From an uncultured Alteromonadales bacterium (GTDB lineage Bacteria; Pseudomonadota; Gammaproteobacteria; Pseudomonadales; Cellvibrionaceae): 64,000 bases of DNA. Both the position numbers and the translations under genes were made by a program. Positions 55,095-64,000 of this stretch are shown in pieces. The stretch is from positions 1-64,000 of the forward strand of contig CALMJT010000039.1 of NCBI GenBank assembly GCA_937864365.1, read 5' to 3'. Under the pieces are notes generated by a model. It did not search any database. It was not told the origin of the DNA and saw only the letters and a list, made by a program, of their open reading frames with translations. Each line of letters begins with the position of its first letter. The first letter of the stretch is position 1.

Positions 55095-55607
55095 TTAAAA
55101 CGCGTTAAGAACAAGTAGCGAGCACGCACTTCCTAGCGATGCGCCAGCGACAATATCTGTTGGGAAATGCACACCGAGCATGACTCTTGATAATCCAACG
55201 GTACTGGCCCAGCAAAGTAGCAGATAATAAACGGCAGGAAAAAGGCTTCCTAAAAGAAGGGCCATCATAAAGGCTGCTGAGGTGTGCCCCGAAGGAAAGC
55301 TAAATTGATCTGACGGAATTACAAGGGATTGGAAGTTGGGTAGGGCTTGTGGTGGGCGATTACGTTTGAATCGATTCTTCAAAAAGTAGTAGGTCGAGCG
55401 TTCTATAGCAAAGGCTGCAAATACCTTTGGTAAAAAGTTGACATAACCATAGACTGCCATAAACATAGCCGCGATTGCATAAAGCTGACCGTCGGCGGAT
55501 TTAGAAACCCATCGACTTGCTTTAGAAATGCTTCGGTAATATTTAAAATTATGGCAACGTTCGAAGGTTGCTACATCAAAAGCATGAATGTTTTGCAATA
55601 GTTTCAT
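55095..55607 (-). CDS. PAP2-family lipid phosphatase
   Basis: A 170-aa membrane phosphatase of the PAP2 family. The three signature motifs are complete: KNRFKRNRP, PSGHT and SRVMLGVHFPTD. About four hydrophobic helices. Likely acts on undecaprenyl pyrophosphate or a phospholipid phosphate at the periplasmic face. The upstream gene of a same-direction pair with the glycosyltransferase gene, which suggests a shared envelope lipid or glycan role (inference). Confidence 0.88.
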   Translation of the reverse strand: MKLLQNIHAFDVATFERCHNFKYYRSISKASRWVSKSADGQLYAIAAMFMAVYGYVNFLPKVFAAFAIERSTYYFLKNRFKRNRPPQALPNFQSLVIPSDQFSFPSGHTSAAFMMALLLGSLFPAVYYLLLCWASTVGLSRVMLGVHFPTDIVAGASLGSACSLLVLNAF

Positions 55608-55779
55608 CAGTTTCTTCCCTAAGCTGGAAATACTCTAAAACTGAGTTATTACATTTTAATGAGCAAATTGTGGAATTATGATGACATTATGATCAATGTT
55701 ATTTTCTATCTAATTTGTTCTCGGGTTTATTAGTAAAACGTTAAGTTAAATTTTCTTCAATTATTAGGTCAAATTTTTC

Positions 55780-56418
55780 ATGAATAAAACTCAAGTGGCA
55801 GAAATGCTCAACTTACAGAATCAGATCAACACAAAAGTTCATGAGGATTGGCGTAATCAACAATTTGAGTGGTATCGCGCAGTTTGGGTAGAGTGCGCTG
55901 AATTGTTGGATCACTATGGTTGGAAGTGGTGGAAAAAACAAACTCCTGACATTAAGCAAGTTCAATTAGAGTTAATTGATATTTGGCATTTTGGGTTGAG
56001 CATGATTCTCGAATTACAAGACGATATAAATACCGCCGCGGATTATGTTGTAAGTGAGTTTCAGCAATCTTCCGCTCATGAGTCCGTAAGCACCGATTTT
56101 AAGATTTTGTTGGAGCAATTCACTGGTCAAGTTTTAACTGAAAAAACGTTTAACTTTGCGTTATTTCTACAACTATTGAATATGGTTGAACTTGATTTTG
56201 CTGAACTCTACAGAACCTATGTTGGAAAAAATGTCTTGAATCGTTTTCGCCAAGATAATGGATACCAAGATGGCAGTTACCAAAAAACTTGGAAAGGCCG
56301 TGAAGATAATGAATGGCTACAGGATATTTTGGAAGAATTAAAACAAGAAGAGTGCGTTAATGGCGTATTTTCGGAGGTTTTATACCAAAGATTGGTCGAT
56401 ACCTATTCTAGACTTTAG
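55780..56418 (+). CDS. Dimeric (all-alpha) dUTPase
   Basis: A 212-aa protein of the dimeric dUTP diphosphatase family, related to MazG-type pyrophosphatases. Metal-binding acidic motifs are in WVECAELLDHYGWKWWKK and ELIDIWHF, and a third region has FRQDNGYQDGSYQKTW. It hydrolyses dUTP (and dUDP) to keep uracil out of DNA. Confidence 0.88.
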   Translation: MNKTQVAEMLNLQNQINTKVHEDWRNQQFEWYRAVWVECAELLDHYGWKWWKKQTPDIKQVQLELIDIWHFGLSMILELQDDINTAADYVVSEFQQSSAHESVSTDFKILLEQFTGQVLTEKTFNFALFLQLLNMVELDFAELYRTYVGKNVLNRFRQDNGYQDGSYQKTWKGREDNEWLQDILEELKQEECVNGVFSEVLYQRLVDTYSRL

Positions 56419-56534
56419 TAGCAATATAGTCCGAAGCTATGTGATAAATTGCAGGAAAAGTATCGGTTTGGGTGAAATTTTGTTCAATTCTAACAAAATT
56501 GAATAAAGCCCAATCTTTTACAGGTGAAAATTAC

Positions 56535-56556
56535 CGCCAAATACCTATAATTGGCG
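56535..56556 (+). promoter_or_regulatory. Palindrome over the -10 box of mdh
   Basis: A perfect TATAAT (56546-56551) lies between the arms CGCCAA (56535-56540) and TTGGCG (56551-56556), an inverted repeat with 10-bp spacing. The TATAAT would start transcription near 56558, 56 bp before mdh. No good -35 box is seen, so an activator or repressor site is plausible. Confidence 0.5.
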
Positions 56557-56613
56557 CACCTCTTCAACAGCCGCAAGCGGTTGTCAACTTCAAAACATGA
56601 ATGGAGAAATACA

Positions 56614-57594
56614 GTGAAATCACCAGTACGTGTTGCCGTAACCGGCGCAGCGGGCCAAATTAGTTATTCACTTTTATTTAGAATTGCAGCTGGGGAAATG
56701 CTTGGTCCAGATCAACCTGTGATTTTACAAATGTTGGAAATTACTCCAGCGTTAGGCGCTCTTAAAGGCGTTGCAATGGAGCTTGATGACTGTGCATTCC
56801 CATTACTTGCCGGTATGGTATGCACTGACGATGCCAATGTTGCATTTAAAGATGCAGATTTTGCTTTGTTAGTGGGTGCTCGTCCTCGTGGTCCAGGTAT
56901 GGAGCGTAAAGATCTTCTTGAAGCAAACGCTGCTATTTTCTCTGCTCAAGGCAAAGCGTTAAACGACAACGCTTCACGTGGCGTTAAAGTTCTTGTTGTT
57001 GGTAACCCAGCAAACACTAACGCTTTAATTGCTCAGCGTAATGCGCCAGACCTTAACCCACGTCAGTTCACTGCAATGACTCGCCTAGATCACAACCGTG
57101 CTCTAACTCAGCTTGCTCAAAAAACTGGCAAATCCATCAACGATGTTAAAAACTTGGTAATCTGGGGCAACCACTCTTCAACTCAGTACCCAGACATTCA
57201 CCAAACCACCGTTGACGGCACCGATGCAATGTCTTTGATCGACCAAGCATGGTATGAAGCCGACTTTATCCCAACCGTACAAAAACGCGGTGCAGCAATT
57301 ATTGATGCTCGTGGTGCTTCTTCTGCTGCATCTGCTGCAAACGCTGCAATTTTCCATATGCGCGATTGGGCTCTTGGTTCTGTAGAAGGCGATTGGGTTT
57401 CTATGGGCGTTTATAGCGATGGTAGCTATGGCATCGACGAAGGTTTGATCTACTCATTCCCTTGTGTATGTAAAGATGGCGATTGGACTATTGTTCAAGG
57501 TGTTGAACTTAATGAGTTCTCTGTCGCGAAAATGAAAGCGACTGAAGATGAACTTAAAGAAGAGCGTGATGCAGTAGCTCACTTACTTCCTTAA
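56614..57594 (+). CDS. mdh: Malate dehydrogenase
   Basis: NAD-dependent malate dehydrogenase of the TCA cycle, in the cytosolic-type 326-aa class used by many proteobacteria. VTGAAGQIS binds [17 protein letters not shown] holds substrate arginines, RLDHNRAL includes the catalytic Asp and Arg, and the catalytic His is in [12 protein letters not shown] start at 56614 with GGAG 8 nt upstream; a TTG at 56551 in frame is inside the promoter. Confidence 0.96.
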   Translation: MKSPVRVAVTGAAGQISYSLLFRIAAGEMLGPDQPVILQMLEITPALGALKGVAMELDDCAFPLLAGMVCTDDANVAFKDADFALLVGARPRGPGMERKDLLEANAAIFSAQGKALNDNASRGVKVLVVGNPANTNALIAQRNAPDLNPRQFTAMTRLDHNRALTQLAQKTGKSINDVKNLVIWGNHSSTQYPDIHQTTVDGTDAMSLIDQAWYEADFIPTVQKRGAAIIDARGASSAASAANAAIFHMRDWALGSVEGDWVSMGVYSDGSYGIDEGLIYSFPCVCKDGDWTIVQGVELNEFSVAKMKATEDELKEERDAVAHLLP

Positions 57595-57618
57595 TAGTTA
57601 TCTTAATTAGCTTCTCAA

Positions 57619-57649
57619 AAAGGCTCAGCATTTGCTGGGCCTTTTTTGT
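57619..57649 (+). terminator. Terminator of mdh
   Basis: Stem AAGGCTCAGC / GCTGGGCCTT with a 4-nt loop and a following T-run (57642-57647). Confidence 0.9.
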
Positions 57650-57696
57650 TTGTTACGATTGAGTTATCGAATTGAAATTTGAACAAAGAGAATAAG

Positions 57697-58170
57697 ATGA
57701 CATATCCTAAAATCGGTAATTTGGCCCCAGTATTTAGCTTACAGAATCAGCGAGGCGAAGAGGTTTCTTTAAAACAATTTCGTGGCGAAAAATGGGTTGT
57801 GGTTTATTTTTATCCAAAGGCATCAACGCCGGGATGTACCACCCAAGCTTGTGGACTTAGAGATATTCAAGCCGAACTTGCAGCGCGAGATGTTGTGGTG
57901 CTTGGCTTAAGCCCTGATCCTGTTTCGCGATTGGAAAAATTTGCCGATAAGCAATCGTTAAATTTTGATTTGTTGGCCGATGAAGATCATCAGATTGCAG
58001 AAAAATATGGCGTATGGCAGCTCAAAAATTTTATGGGTAAAGAATTTATGGGTATTGTTCGTACTACGTTTATTATCGATAGTGAAGGTCGTTTGGTAAA
58101 AGTATTGGATAAATTCAAAACAAATAACCACCACGAAGTACTGTTAGAGGTGTTGTCTCAACTTCAATAG
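57697..58170 (+). CDS. bcp: Thiol peroxidase Bcp (peroxiredoxin Q)
   Basis: A 157-aa thioredoxin-dependent peroxiredoxin of the Bcp/PrxQ type. Peroxidatic Cys47 and resolving Cys52 are in ASTPGCTTQACG. ATG 57697 is preferred over an in-frame TTG at 57679 that lies near the mdh terminator. It detoxifies organic peroxides. Confidence 0.93.
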   Translation: MTYPKIGNLAPVFSLQNQRGEEVSLKQFRGEKWVVVYFYPKASTPGCTTQACGLRDIQAELAARDVVVLGLSPDPVSRLEKFADKQSLNFDLLADEDHQIAEKYGVWQLKNFMGKEFMGIVRTTFIIDSEGRLVKVLDKFKTNNHHEVLLEVLSQLQ

Positions 58171-58861
58171 CTATTTATCTATTGTTGAAAGTGATTGAGG
58201 ATGCTGGTTCTTATTTTTGAGTAAGTATCAGCATTAAATAGAATTTTTGTTCTCCCTTCCGCTGTTTTCTCCATTTTATTTTGTGAATTTTGTAGCAAAT
58301 ATAATTTTCTAAATTGGTATTACCCACTTTTAGTAATCTTTTTAAATTCCTGTTAATCCTGATTTTCTAATTAATAACGAAATAAATTTATACCCAAATA
58401 CCGGGTATTATTTAGAGGTTTTATCCTCAATGTTATGCAATTTTTAAAATGCATTTGTCCTGCAAAAACATCAAAAACGGCTATGGTTAAATTATCTATT
58501 TCACAATAAAAAATGATCTTATGGGTTCTAGTTTTAAGCGTTGGCGCCTAATTTTGCATCAACTGTTTGAAGTTGCAGCTATTTGTAAAAATCTAATATT
58601 CATAAAATGAATTATAATAACACTCTGCTAATAACTATCTCTTTTTGATATATTCATCCTAATAAATTGACCTTAATTAGAATTGATATAATCATTAGCA
58701 TGAATCTAATTAAGGTTGTGTCTAGCTTTTGGGTCAAATACAACAAAATTTATAGCGATTGCTCTTGCTCACATACTTTTCTAATAGAGAATAAATGTGT
58801 TTATTTTTCAGTCTATAATGCTTCAGTGCTTAGCAGTTAAACATGGTGGGAGAGGGTACCT
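58171..58861. other. A+T-rich gap upstream of the GAF-AraC gene
   Basis: About 690 bp with no supported gene. A short palindrome TACCC-N7-GGGTA at about 58392 and strongly A+T-rich sequence suggest a regulatory region, perhaps for the AraC-type gene. No known RNA recognised. Confidence 0.4.
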
Positions 58862-59830
58862 TTGAAAAATACTGGTATCGAACTGAGTTCTCCAGATCTT
58901 CTTGTTGACTTAGATCGCTATAACTTTTCTAGTTTTGTAGACCGGTTGCGGTGCTTTGTTGAATTATTAACGCTTCCACCCTCAACGCTACGTTCATTAC
59001 TGCGTTCATATATTGAAGCCGGTGCAAGAATGTTTGAGTGTGAGAACGGTTTCATTGGTCAAAGAATTGGTGGGGTTGTCCGAATCATCGCCTGTGAATC
59101 TGACATCACCAATTTGTTCGAAGGGCAGTTAATGCAAGTTAACGACCCATTTATCTCTGCGGTTCTCGATTCAGAAGGTTCATGCCCCATTCAAAGTGAT
59201 AGATTTGTCACAAATGCCGCTCACAAGGTGTCTTATAATGGAAGCAGTGTTCAAAAGTTAATTACCGAGAATCTTATTGTTCACGGTGAATTCTTTGGGA
59301 TGATTTGTTTTTTCTCCACACAAAAATCCCGAAAATACAACATCGAAGATCTAGAATCCATTAGCTTGATGGCAAAAGGAGTAGCCAAAATGATTGAAGA
59401 ACAAACTTCACTTCGTGAGCAAAAGTCTGAAGAAGACAGTTTTTCCACTCCCGGAGTTAAACATTTTGACGACTATCTTCTTGAAGCACGTTTACCTGAG
59501 GCCTACGGTGTTGCAGGTAAAGTGGTTGAAGTTCTGAAAACCCGAGTTGGTAAATCTCCTTTAGGGATTGGTGATGTTGCCGGAGAGCTTGGCCTTTCAA
59601 AACGGACTCTGCAACGTCGTCTCCAGCAGCAAGAAATAAGCTTTGCCGAGTTGCGAGACAAGGTTCGATTCCATTACTCAATCGATTTCCTAATTGAGCA
59701 GAATGCGAGTATTGACAGCATATCTACCGCATTAGATTTCTCTGATCGTACCAGTTTTACAAACGCGTTTAAGCGTTGGACTGGATTGTCTCCGAGTACA
59801 TTTCGTAAGCTATTCAGAGATTATGCCTAG
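58862..59830 (+). CDS. AraC-family regulator with GAF sensor domain
   Basis: A 322-aa transcription factor. The N-terminal part (about 40-180) has a GAF-like sensor (ENGFIGQRIGG, VHGEFFGMICFFS, LESISLMAKGVAKMIEE), and the C-terminal 100 residues are an AraC HTH pair (DVAGELGLSKRTLQRRL, ISTALDFSDRTSFTNAFKRW). TTG start at 58862 after GGGAGAGGG. It is isolated between long gaps, so the target is not evident; GAF-AraC proteins are less usual than cupin-AraC ones. Confidence 0.85.
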   Translation: MKNTGIELSSPDLLVDLDRYNFSSFVDRLRCFVELLTLPPSTLRSLLRSYIEAGARMFECENGFIGQRIGGVVRIIACESDITNLFEGQLMQVNDPFISAVLDSEGSCPIQSDRFVTNAAHKVSYNGSSVQKLITENLIVHGEFFGMICFFSTQKSRKYNIEDLESISLMAKGVAKMIEEQTSLREQKSEEDSFSTPGVKHFDDYLLEARLPEAYGVAGKVVEVLKTRVGKSPLGIGDVAGELGLSKRTLQRRLQQQEISFAELRDKVRFHYSIDFLIEQNASIDSISTALDFSDRTSFTNAFKRWTGLSPSTFRKLFRDYA

Positions 59831-60023
59831 TTGCATATAAAACTTCTGATGTCTGGCAGCTTATCTTTTAGTGATTGTTAGAAGACGAGCTGTTTCAGAG
59901 CATGAGTTGCTCCCACTTCTATAGCCTATTTATTAACCATACCGTATTTCAATTTGCCTTGGTTTTCAGGAAAAGTTACATTACTGCTCCATTTTAATAA
60001 TGTAGATTTAGTGAGTCGTTTTA

Positions 60024-60362
60024 ATGAGCTTTTTCTTTCCTTCAGCCTTCGCGCAGTCACAAACCGCACCTGGTGAGCCGAATCAATTTATAACTTTGGC
60101 CATGTTTGGCGGAATGTTTTTGTTGATGTATTTATTCATCATCCGCCCTCAACGTAAACGTCAAAAAGAACATAAAGATCTTATCTCTTCTTTAAGTAAA
60201 GGTGATGAGGTTGTTATGGGTAGCGGCCTGTTAGCAAAAATTGTCAAGGTAGACGAGGAGTATATTACCGTCGAAGCCGCAGACAATGTTCAACTTCGCT
60301 TTCAAAGAGCCTTTGTTCACGCAGTATTGCCTAAGGGTACAATCAAGAAAGTTTCTGGTTAA
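60024..60362 (+). CDS. yajC: Preprotein translocase subunit YajC
   Basis: A 112-aa membrane protein of the SecDF-YajC accessory complex. A single helix (about 24-43, MFGGMFLLMYLFIIRPQ) and the small DUF1344-like domain with KGDEVVMGSGLLAKI match well. Its usual neighbours tgt, secD and secF are missing here; a D-cysteine desulfhydrase gene follows instead. It may be a stand-alone or second copy. Confidence 0.9.
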   Translation: MSFFFPSAFAQSQTAPGEPNQFITLAMFGGMFLLMYLFIIRPQRKRQKEHKDLISSLSKGDEVVMGSGLLAKIVKVDEEYITVEAADNVQLRFQRAFVHAVLPKGTIKKVSG

Positions 60363-60454
60363 TTTCCTTAGTTTTTAGCGGATTCTCATGGAGTCCGCTC
60401 CCTTCTTTCTATCACGCTTATTACTCTTTCAAATCAGATAATGGATATCTTTCC

Positions 60455-61450
60455 ATGTTCGATCAATTCCCAGAAAAAATAAATTTAGCCAATACACCAA
60501 CTCCGTTGGTCTTTCTCGAAAAACTGAGCAAAAAAATCGGTGGTCCAAATATTTGGTTGAAAAGGGACGATTTTACGGGAAGTTTTTTAACTGGAAATAA
60601 AGTTAGGAAGCTCGAATACATTGTTGCTAGAGCGCTAAAGGAGGGAGCTGGCGCGTTAATAACTTGTGGTGGTATTCAGTCTAACCATTGTCGAGCAACA
60701 GCTCTTGTTTGTGCTCAATTAGGCTTGGAAGCTCACTTGGTTTTAAGAAAAGAAAATTCCTTAGAGATTGATGGCAATTATTTTCTTGATAATTTGGCCG
60801 GAGCCAAGATTCACCTCTACAGCCCACAAGAGTACTTTTCAAATCTGGAGAATATTTTCGTAGAAATAAAAAATACGTTAAAAACTCAAGGAAAGCATTC
60901 TTATTCGATACCAACCGGAGCTAGTGATGGTGTTGGTATATGGGGTTATGTTGAGTGTGTTAAAGAGCTAAAAGCCGATTTCGAACTTCACGGTATTAAT
61001 CCTGAGTATATCGTCTGCGCTACAGGGTCAGGTGGTACCCAATCTGGTTTAAGTTTAGGCTCTCATTTACTTGGTGTAGAAGCACAGACAATTGGATATG
61101 CCGTTTGTGATGACGCCAATTATTTTAATAAAAAAGCACAAAAAGATATCGAACAGTGCAATGCGCTTTATGATCTTGGTGTGTCAGTTAACACAGTTAC
61201 AATCAAAACAATTGACGATTATATTGGTGCAGGTTACGCAAAAGGTTATCCCGAGCTTTATACATTTATTAAAGAAATCTGTCGGCTAGAGGGAATTGTT
61301 TTAGATCCGGTATATACGGGGAAAGCATTTTACGGTTTAGTAAATGATATTAATTCCGGACGTTATCAAGGCGTTAAAGATATTGTCTTTATTCATACCG
61401 GTGGCGTCTACGGATTGTTTCCTTTTAGGAATGATTTTCATTTTGTATAA
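60455..61450 (+). CDS. D-cysteine desulfhydrase / ACC deaminase family PLP enzyme
   Basis: A 331-aa fold-type II PLP enzyme. IWLKRDD, the PLP lysine in FLTGNKVRKLEY (Lys49 region), CGGIQSNHCRATA and the phosphate-binding ATGSGGTQSGL are visible; IHTGGVYGLF closes the family. It most likely degrades D-cysteine to pyruvate, sulfide and ammonia; true ACC deaminase differs in a few active-site residues I cannot judge by eye. A sulfur link fits the tauE and cysB genes next to it. Confidence 0.85.
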   Translation: MFDQFPEKINLANTPTPLVFLEKLSKKIGGPNIWLKRDDFTGSFLTGNKVRKLEYIVARALKEGAGALITCGGIQSNHCRATALVCAQLGLEAHLVLRKENSLEIDGNYFLDNLAGAKIHLYSPQEYFSNLENIFVEIKNTLKTQGKHSYSIPTGASDGVGIWGYVECVKELKADFELHGINPEYIVCATGSGGTQSGLSLGSHLLGVEAQTIGYAVCDDANYFNKKAQKDIEQCNALYDLGVSVNTVTIKTIDDYIGAGYAKGYPELYTFIKEICRLEGIVLDPVYTGKAFYGLVNDINSGRYQGVKDIVFIHTGGVYGLFPFRNDFHFV

Positions 61451-61777
61451 ATAATGGCGTCATTTATCGAAATGCAGTTTCGTTGAAAAAGAAAAATATT
61501 CGCTTAATGCTTATGTTCGTACTATTTTATCGAGTAAATTTAAAGAATTTTACTGTTAGTAAAAATTACTGTTAAAGCGTATTTATTTACTGACTGAGCA
61601 GTTTAAATAACAAAACCCGTTGACGAGACTACTTTTAAAATTTCGGCCTGATCTAAAAAAATATTATTTTAAACATAAAGTCCAAAACTAATTGAAATTA
61701 GGAGGGTAATAAATAAAATCCCTCCTAACTTAGTTTTGTTGCTGAAATGACTTTAGTATTAAGTTTTTATTTAGAGG
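61451..61777. other. Convergent gap with a strong two-tier hairpin
   Basis: Holds no gene. At 61683-61738 an outer stem CAAAACTAA/TTAGTTTTG encloses an inner stem TTAGGAGGG/CCCTCCTAA (all perfect). It lies between the ends of two convergent genes, so a bidirectional terminator is the simplest reading, though no clean T-run follows. Confidence 0.55.
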
Positions 61778-62560
61778 CTAAAAAAAGGCGAACTTAATAC
61801 CAAGCCCCAGTAAAATAGACGCTAATACAGGTTGGAGAATTTTGTTGGGAAGCTTCGCACCGATTTTAGTACCTAAGTGGATGGCTGGGATTGATCCGAT
61901 CAATAAGCAACCCAAAAGATAAAAATCTACGTTGCCCAGAAATACCAGATGTCCTAGGCCTGCAATAAAAGTTAGAGGTACCGCATGCGCAATATCAGTT
62001 CCGACAACTTTAACAGCACTGAGACGTGGGTACAGCACAAGTAATAATGCGGCACAAAAAGCCCCAGCACCTACTGATGATAAGGTTACAAATACTCCGA
62101 GTAGGAATCCGGCAATTACTGTAACTGTTGTGGAGTGTTTGGTGGTCCAGCGTTGATACTCTGTATTGGTGTGAGCTTGGTTTGTGAGTTTTCCTTTAAA
62201 TAGAAGTACCGCTGAAGTCAGTATCAGCATAATTCCTAAGCTAGTTGTTAAAAGATGCTCGTATTCAGATGCGTTAGAGAATATGGTATCAAGCAAGAAA
62301 GTTGTTGCGATTGAGGCAGGAATACTGCCCGATGCCAATAAGAACACCAATTTCCAATTAACAGTGCCTTGGCGTTTGTGTGCCCAAGCTCCACTGGCTT
62401 TTGTTATCGACGCGTATAAAAGGTCTGTACCGATTGCAACATTGAATGGAAATCCAAAAAGCAACAATAATGGTGTCATAATAGAGCCACCACCAACGCC
62501 GGTTATGCCTATCGCTAATCCGACCGCTGCGCCGGCTAATATGAATTGAAATATTTCCAT
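61778..62560 (-). CDS. TauE/SafE-family sulfite/organosulfonate exporter
   Basis: A 260-aa membrane protein with about eight hydrophobic segments and the two family repeats: GITGVGGGSIMTPLLLL near the N-terminus and SSVGAGAFCAALLLVL in the middle. Known members move sulfite, taurine-derived sulfonates or sulfoacetate; the exact substrate is unclear. Divergent from cysB with 155 bp between, which suggests CysB control. Confidence 0.88.
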   Translation of the reverse strand: MEIFQFILAGAAVGLAIGITGVGGGSIMTPLLLLFGFPFNVAIGTDLLYASITKASGAWAHKRQGTVNWKLVFLLASGSIPASIATTFLLDTIFSNASEYEHLLTTSLGIMLILTSAVLLFKGKLTNQAHTNTEYQRWTTKHSTTVTVIAGFLLGVFVTLSSVGAGAFCAALLLVLYPRLSAVKVVGTDIAHAVPLTFIAGLGHLVFLGNVDFYLLGCLLIGSIPAIHLGTKIGAKLPNKILQPVLASILLGLGIKFAFF

Positions 62561-62637
62561 TTTTTGAGCTAATTAGAAGGAATGTGAAGTATTTGTGTAA
62601 AAATTCTGTCAGGGGTGGCAAATATATAGGTTAATAA

Positions 62638-63690
<1,053 letters not shown>

Positions 63691-63732
63691 TGTATCGAGA
63701 AGTTTTTATAAGCAACTAGCCTTTCTAAAAAA

Positions 63733-63752
63733 GAGTGAAACGGACTTCACTC
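63733..63752 (-). terminator. Candidate terminator between cysB and the convergent gene
   Basis: Stem GAGTGAA / TTCACTC with a 6-nt loop. On the minus strand six T residues follow directly, so it best fits the end of the partial gene on the right; it may also act on cysB. Confidence 0.6.
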
Positions 63753-63849
63753 CTTGTCAGTTTTAGCGATTACTTCTTAATTTTCCAATAATTGTCTAAG
63801 TCCCCGAGCGCTGATTGTTTCTCAGCAACTTCATTTCTAAATTAATAGT

Positions 63850-64000
63850 TTAAGACTTCATTGGCTCCAATACTTCTTTTGCAAATTTAATATAAATTGT
63901 ATGCACTTCCGGCTCACTGCCGTCTTTATAAACCACAAAAAAAGGCGCTCTTGCGACATCCAGTTCTTTAGCGAGCTGCATTCCCGCGCTTTCCGGATCG
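63850..64000 (-). CDS. Partial thioredoxin-fold protein (C-terminal part)
   Basis: The last 49 codons of a minus-strand gene that runs off the window. The piece GMQLAKELDVARAPFFVVYKDG fits the beta-strand and cis-proline loop (ARAPFF) of a thioredoxin or glutaredoxin fold, followed by an acidic end EPMKS. The CxxC region lies outside, so redox activity cannot be judged. Confidence 0.75.
   Translation of the reverse strand, partial: DPESAGMQLAKELDVARAPFFVVYKDGSEPEVHTIYIKFAKEVLEPMKS

Overview
The window reads as a chromosomal piece of a gammaproteobacterium. The run rne / rluC - HAD phosphatase - S49 peptidase - maf - yceD - rpmF - plsX - fabD - fabG - acpP - fabF - mltG - tmk - holB - pilZ - tatD is the order known from Pseudomonas and relatives. 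The moderate-to-low G+C and marine-type gene content suggest the Cellvibrionales neighbourhood. That placement is an inference from gene order only; no rRNA is present.

Layout. 0.3-2.8 kb: a DcuSR/CitAB-type two-component pair. 3.5-6.7 kb: an A+T-rich cassette of three unrecognised envelope genes (four-helix membrane protein with long helical ends, anchored von Willebrand A-like protein, glycine-zipper/SH3 lipoprotein). 6.7-8.0 kb: a membrane-anchored HExxH protein and a phytanoyl-CoA-dioxygenase-like protein. 8.3-31.3 kb: a complete uptake [NiFe]-hydrogenase locus. It holds hupE (nickel permease), hupTUV (H2-sensing kinase and regulatory hydrogenase), hupSLC (membrane-bound enzyme with the six-cysteine proximal-cluster pattern of O2-tolerant group 1d enzymes), an orphan HigA-like HTH gene, hupDFGHIJK and hypAB (maturation), hupR (NtrC-type activator) and hypFCDE. 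A good sigma-54 -24/-12 element lies before hupS, with paired TTG-N6-CAA boxes upstream, so the likely circuit is HupUV -> HupT -> HupR -> sigma-54 -> hupSLC.

31.3-34.6 kb: yjbQ, the tusDCBE sulfur-relay genes, a Bax-inhibitor-1 family gene and tRNA-Ser(UGA). 34.7-37.5 kb: rne, divergent from rluC across an unusually long 1.66-kb gap. 39-53.7 kb: the housekeeping fatty-acid / ribosomal L32 / thymidylate kinase / DNA polymerase delta-prime / PilZ run. 53.9-64 kb: mixed genes (MJ1255-type glycosyltransferase, PAP2 phosphatase, dimeric dUTPase, malate dehydrogenase, Bcp peroxiredoxin, GAF-AraC regulator, orphan yajC, D-cysteine desulfhydrase, TauE exporter, CysB and a partial thioredoxin-fold gene).

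The most unusual non-coding signal is a 151-bp family of dispersed elements with 16-bp terminal inverted repeats and several internal hairpins (MITE-like). There are two near-intact copies (one inside the hydrogenase maturation operon, one after tatD), a decayed copy and a truncated copy flanking dcuSR, and a possible very diverged copy upstream of hupE's terminator. No transposase, integrase, CRISPR array or rRNA was seen. All family assignments come from reading motifs and gene order by eye; no database search was possible.
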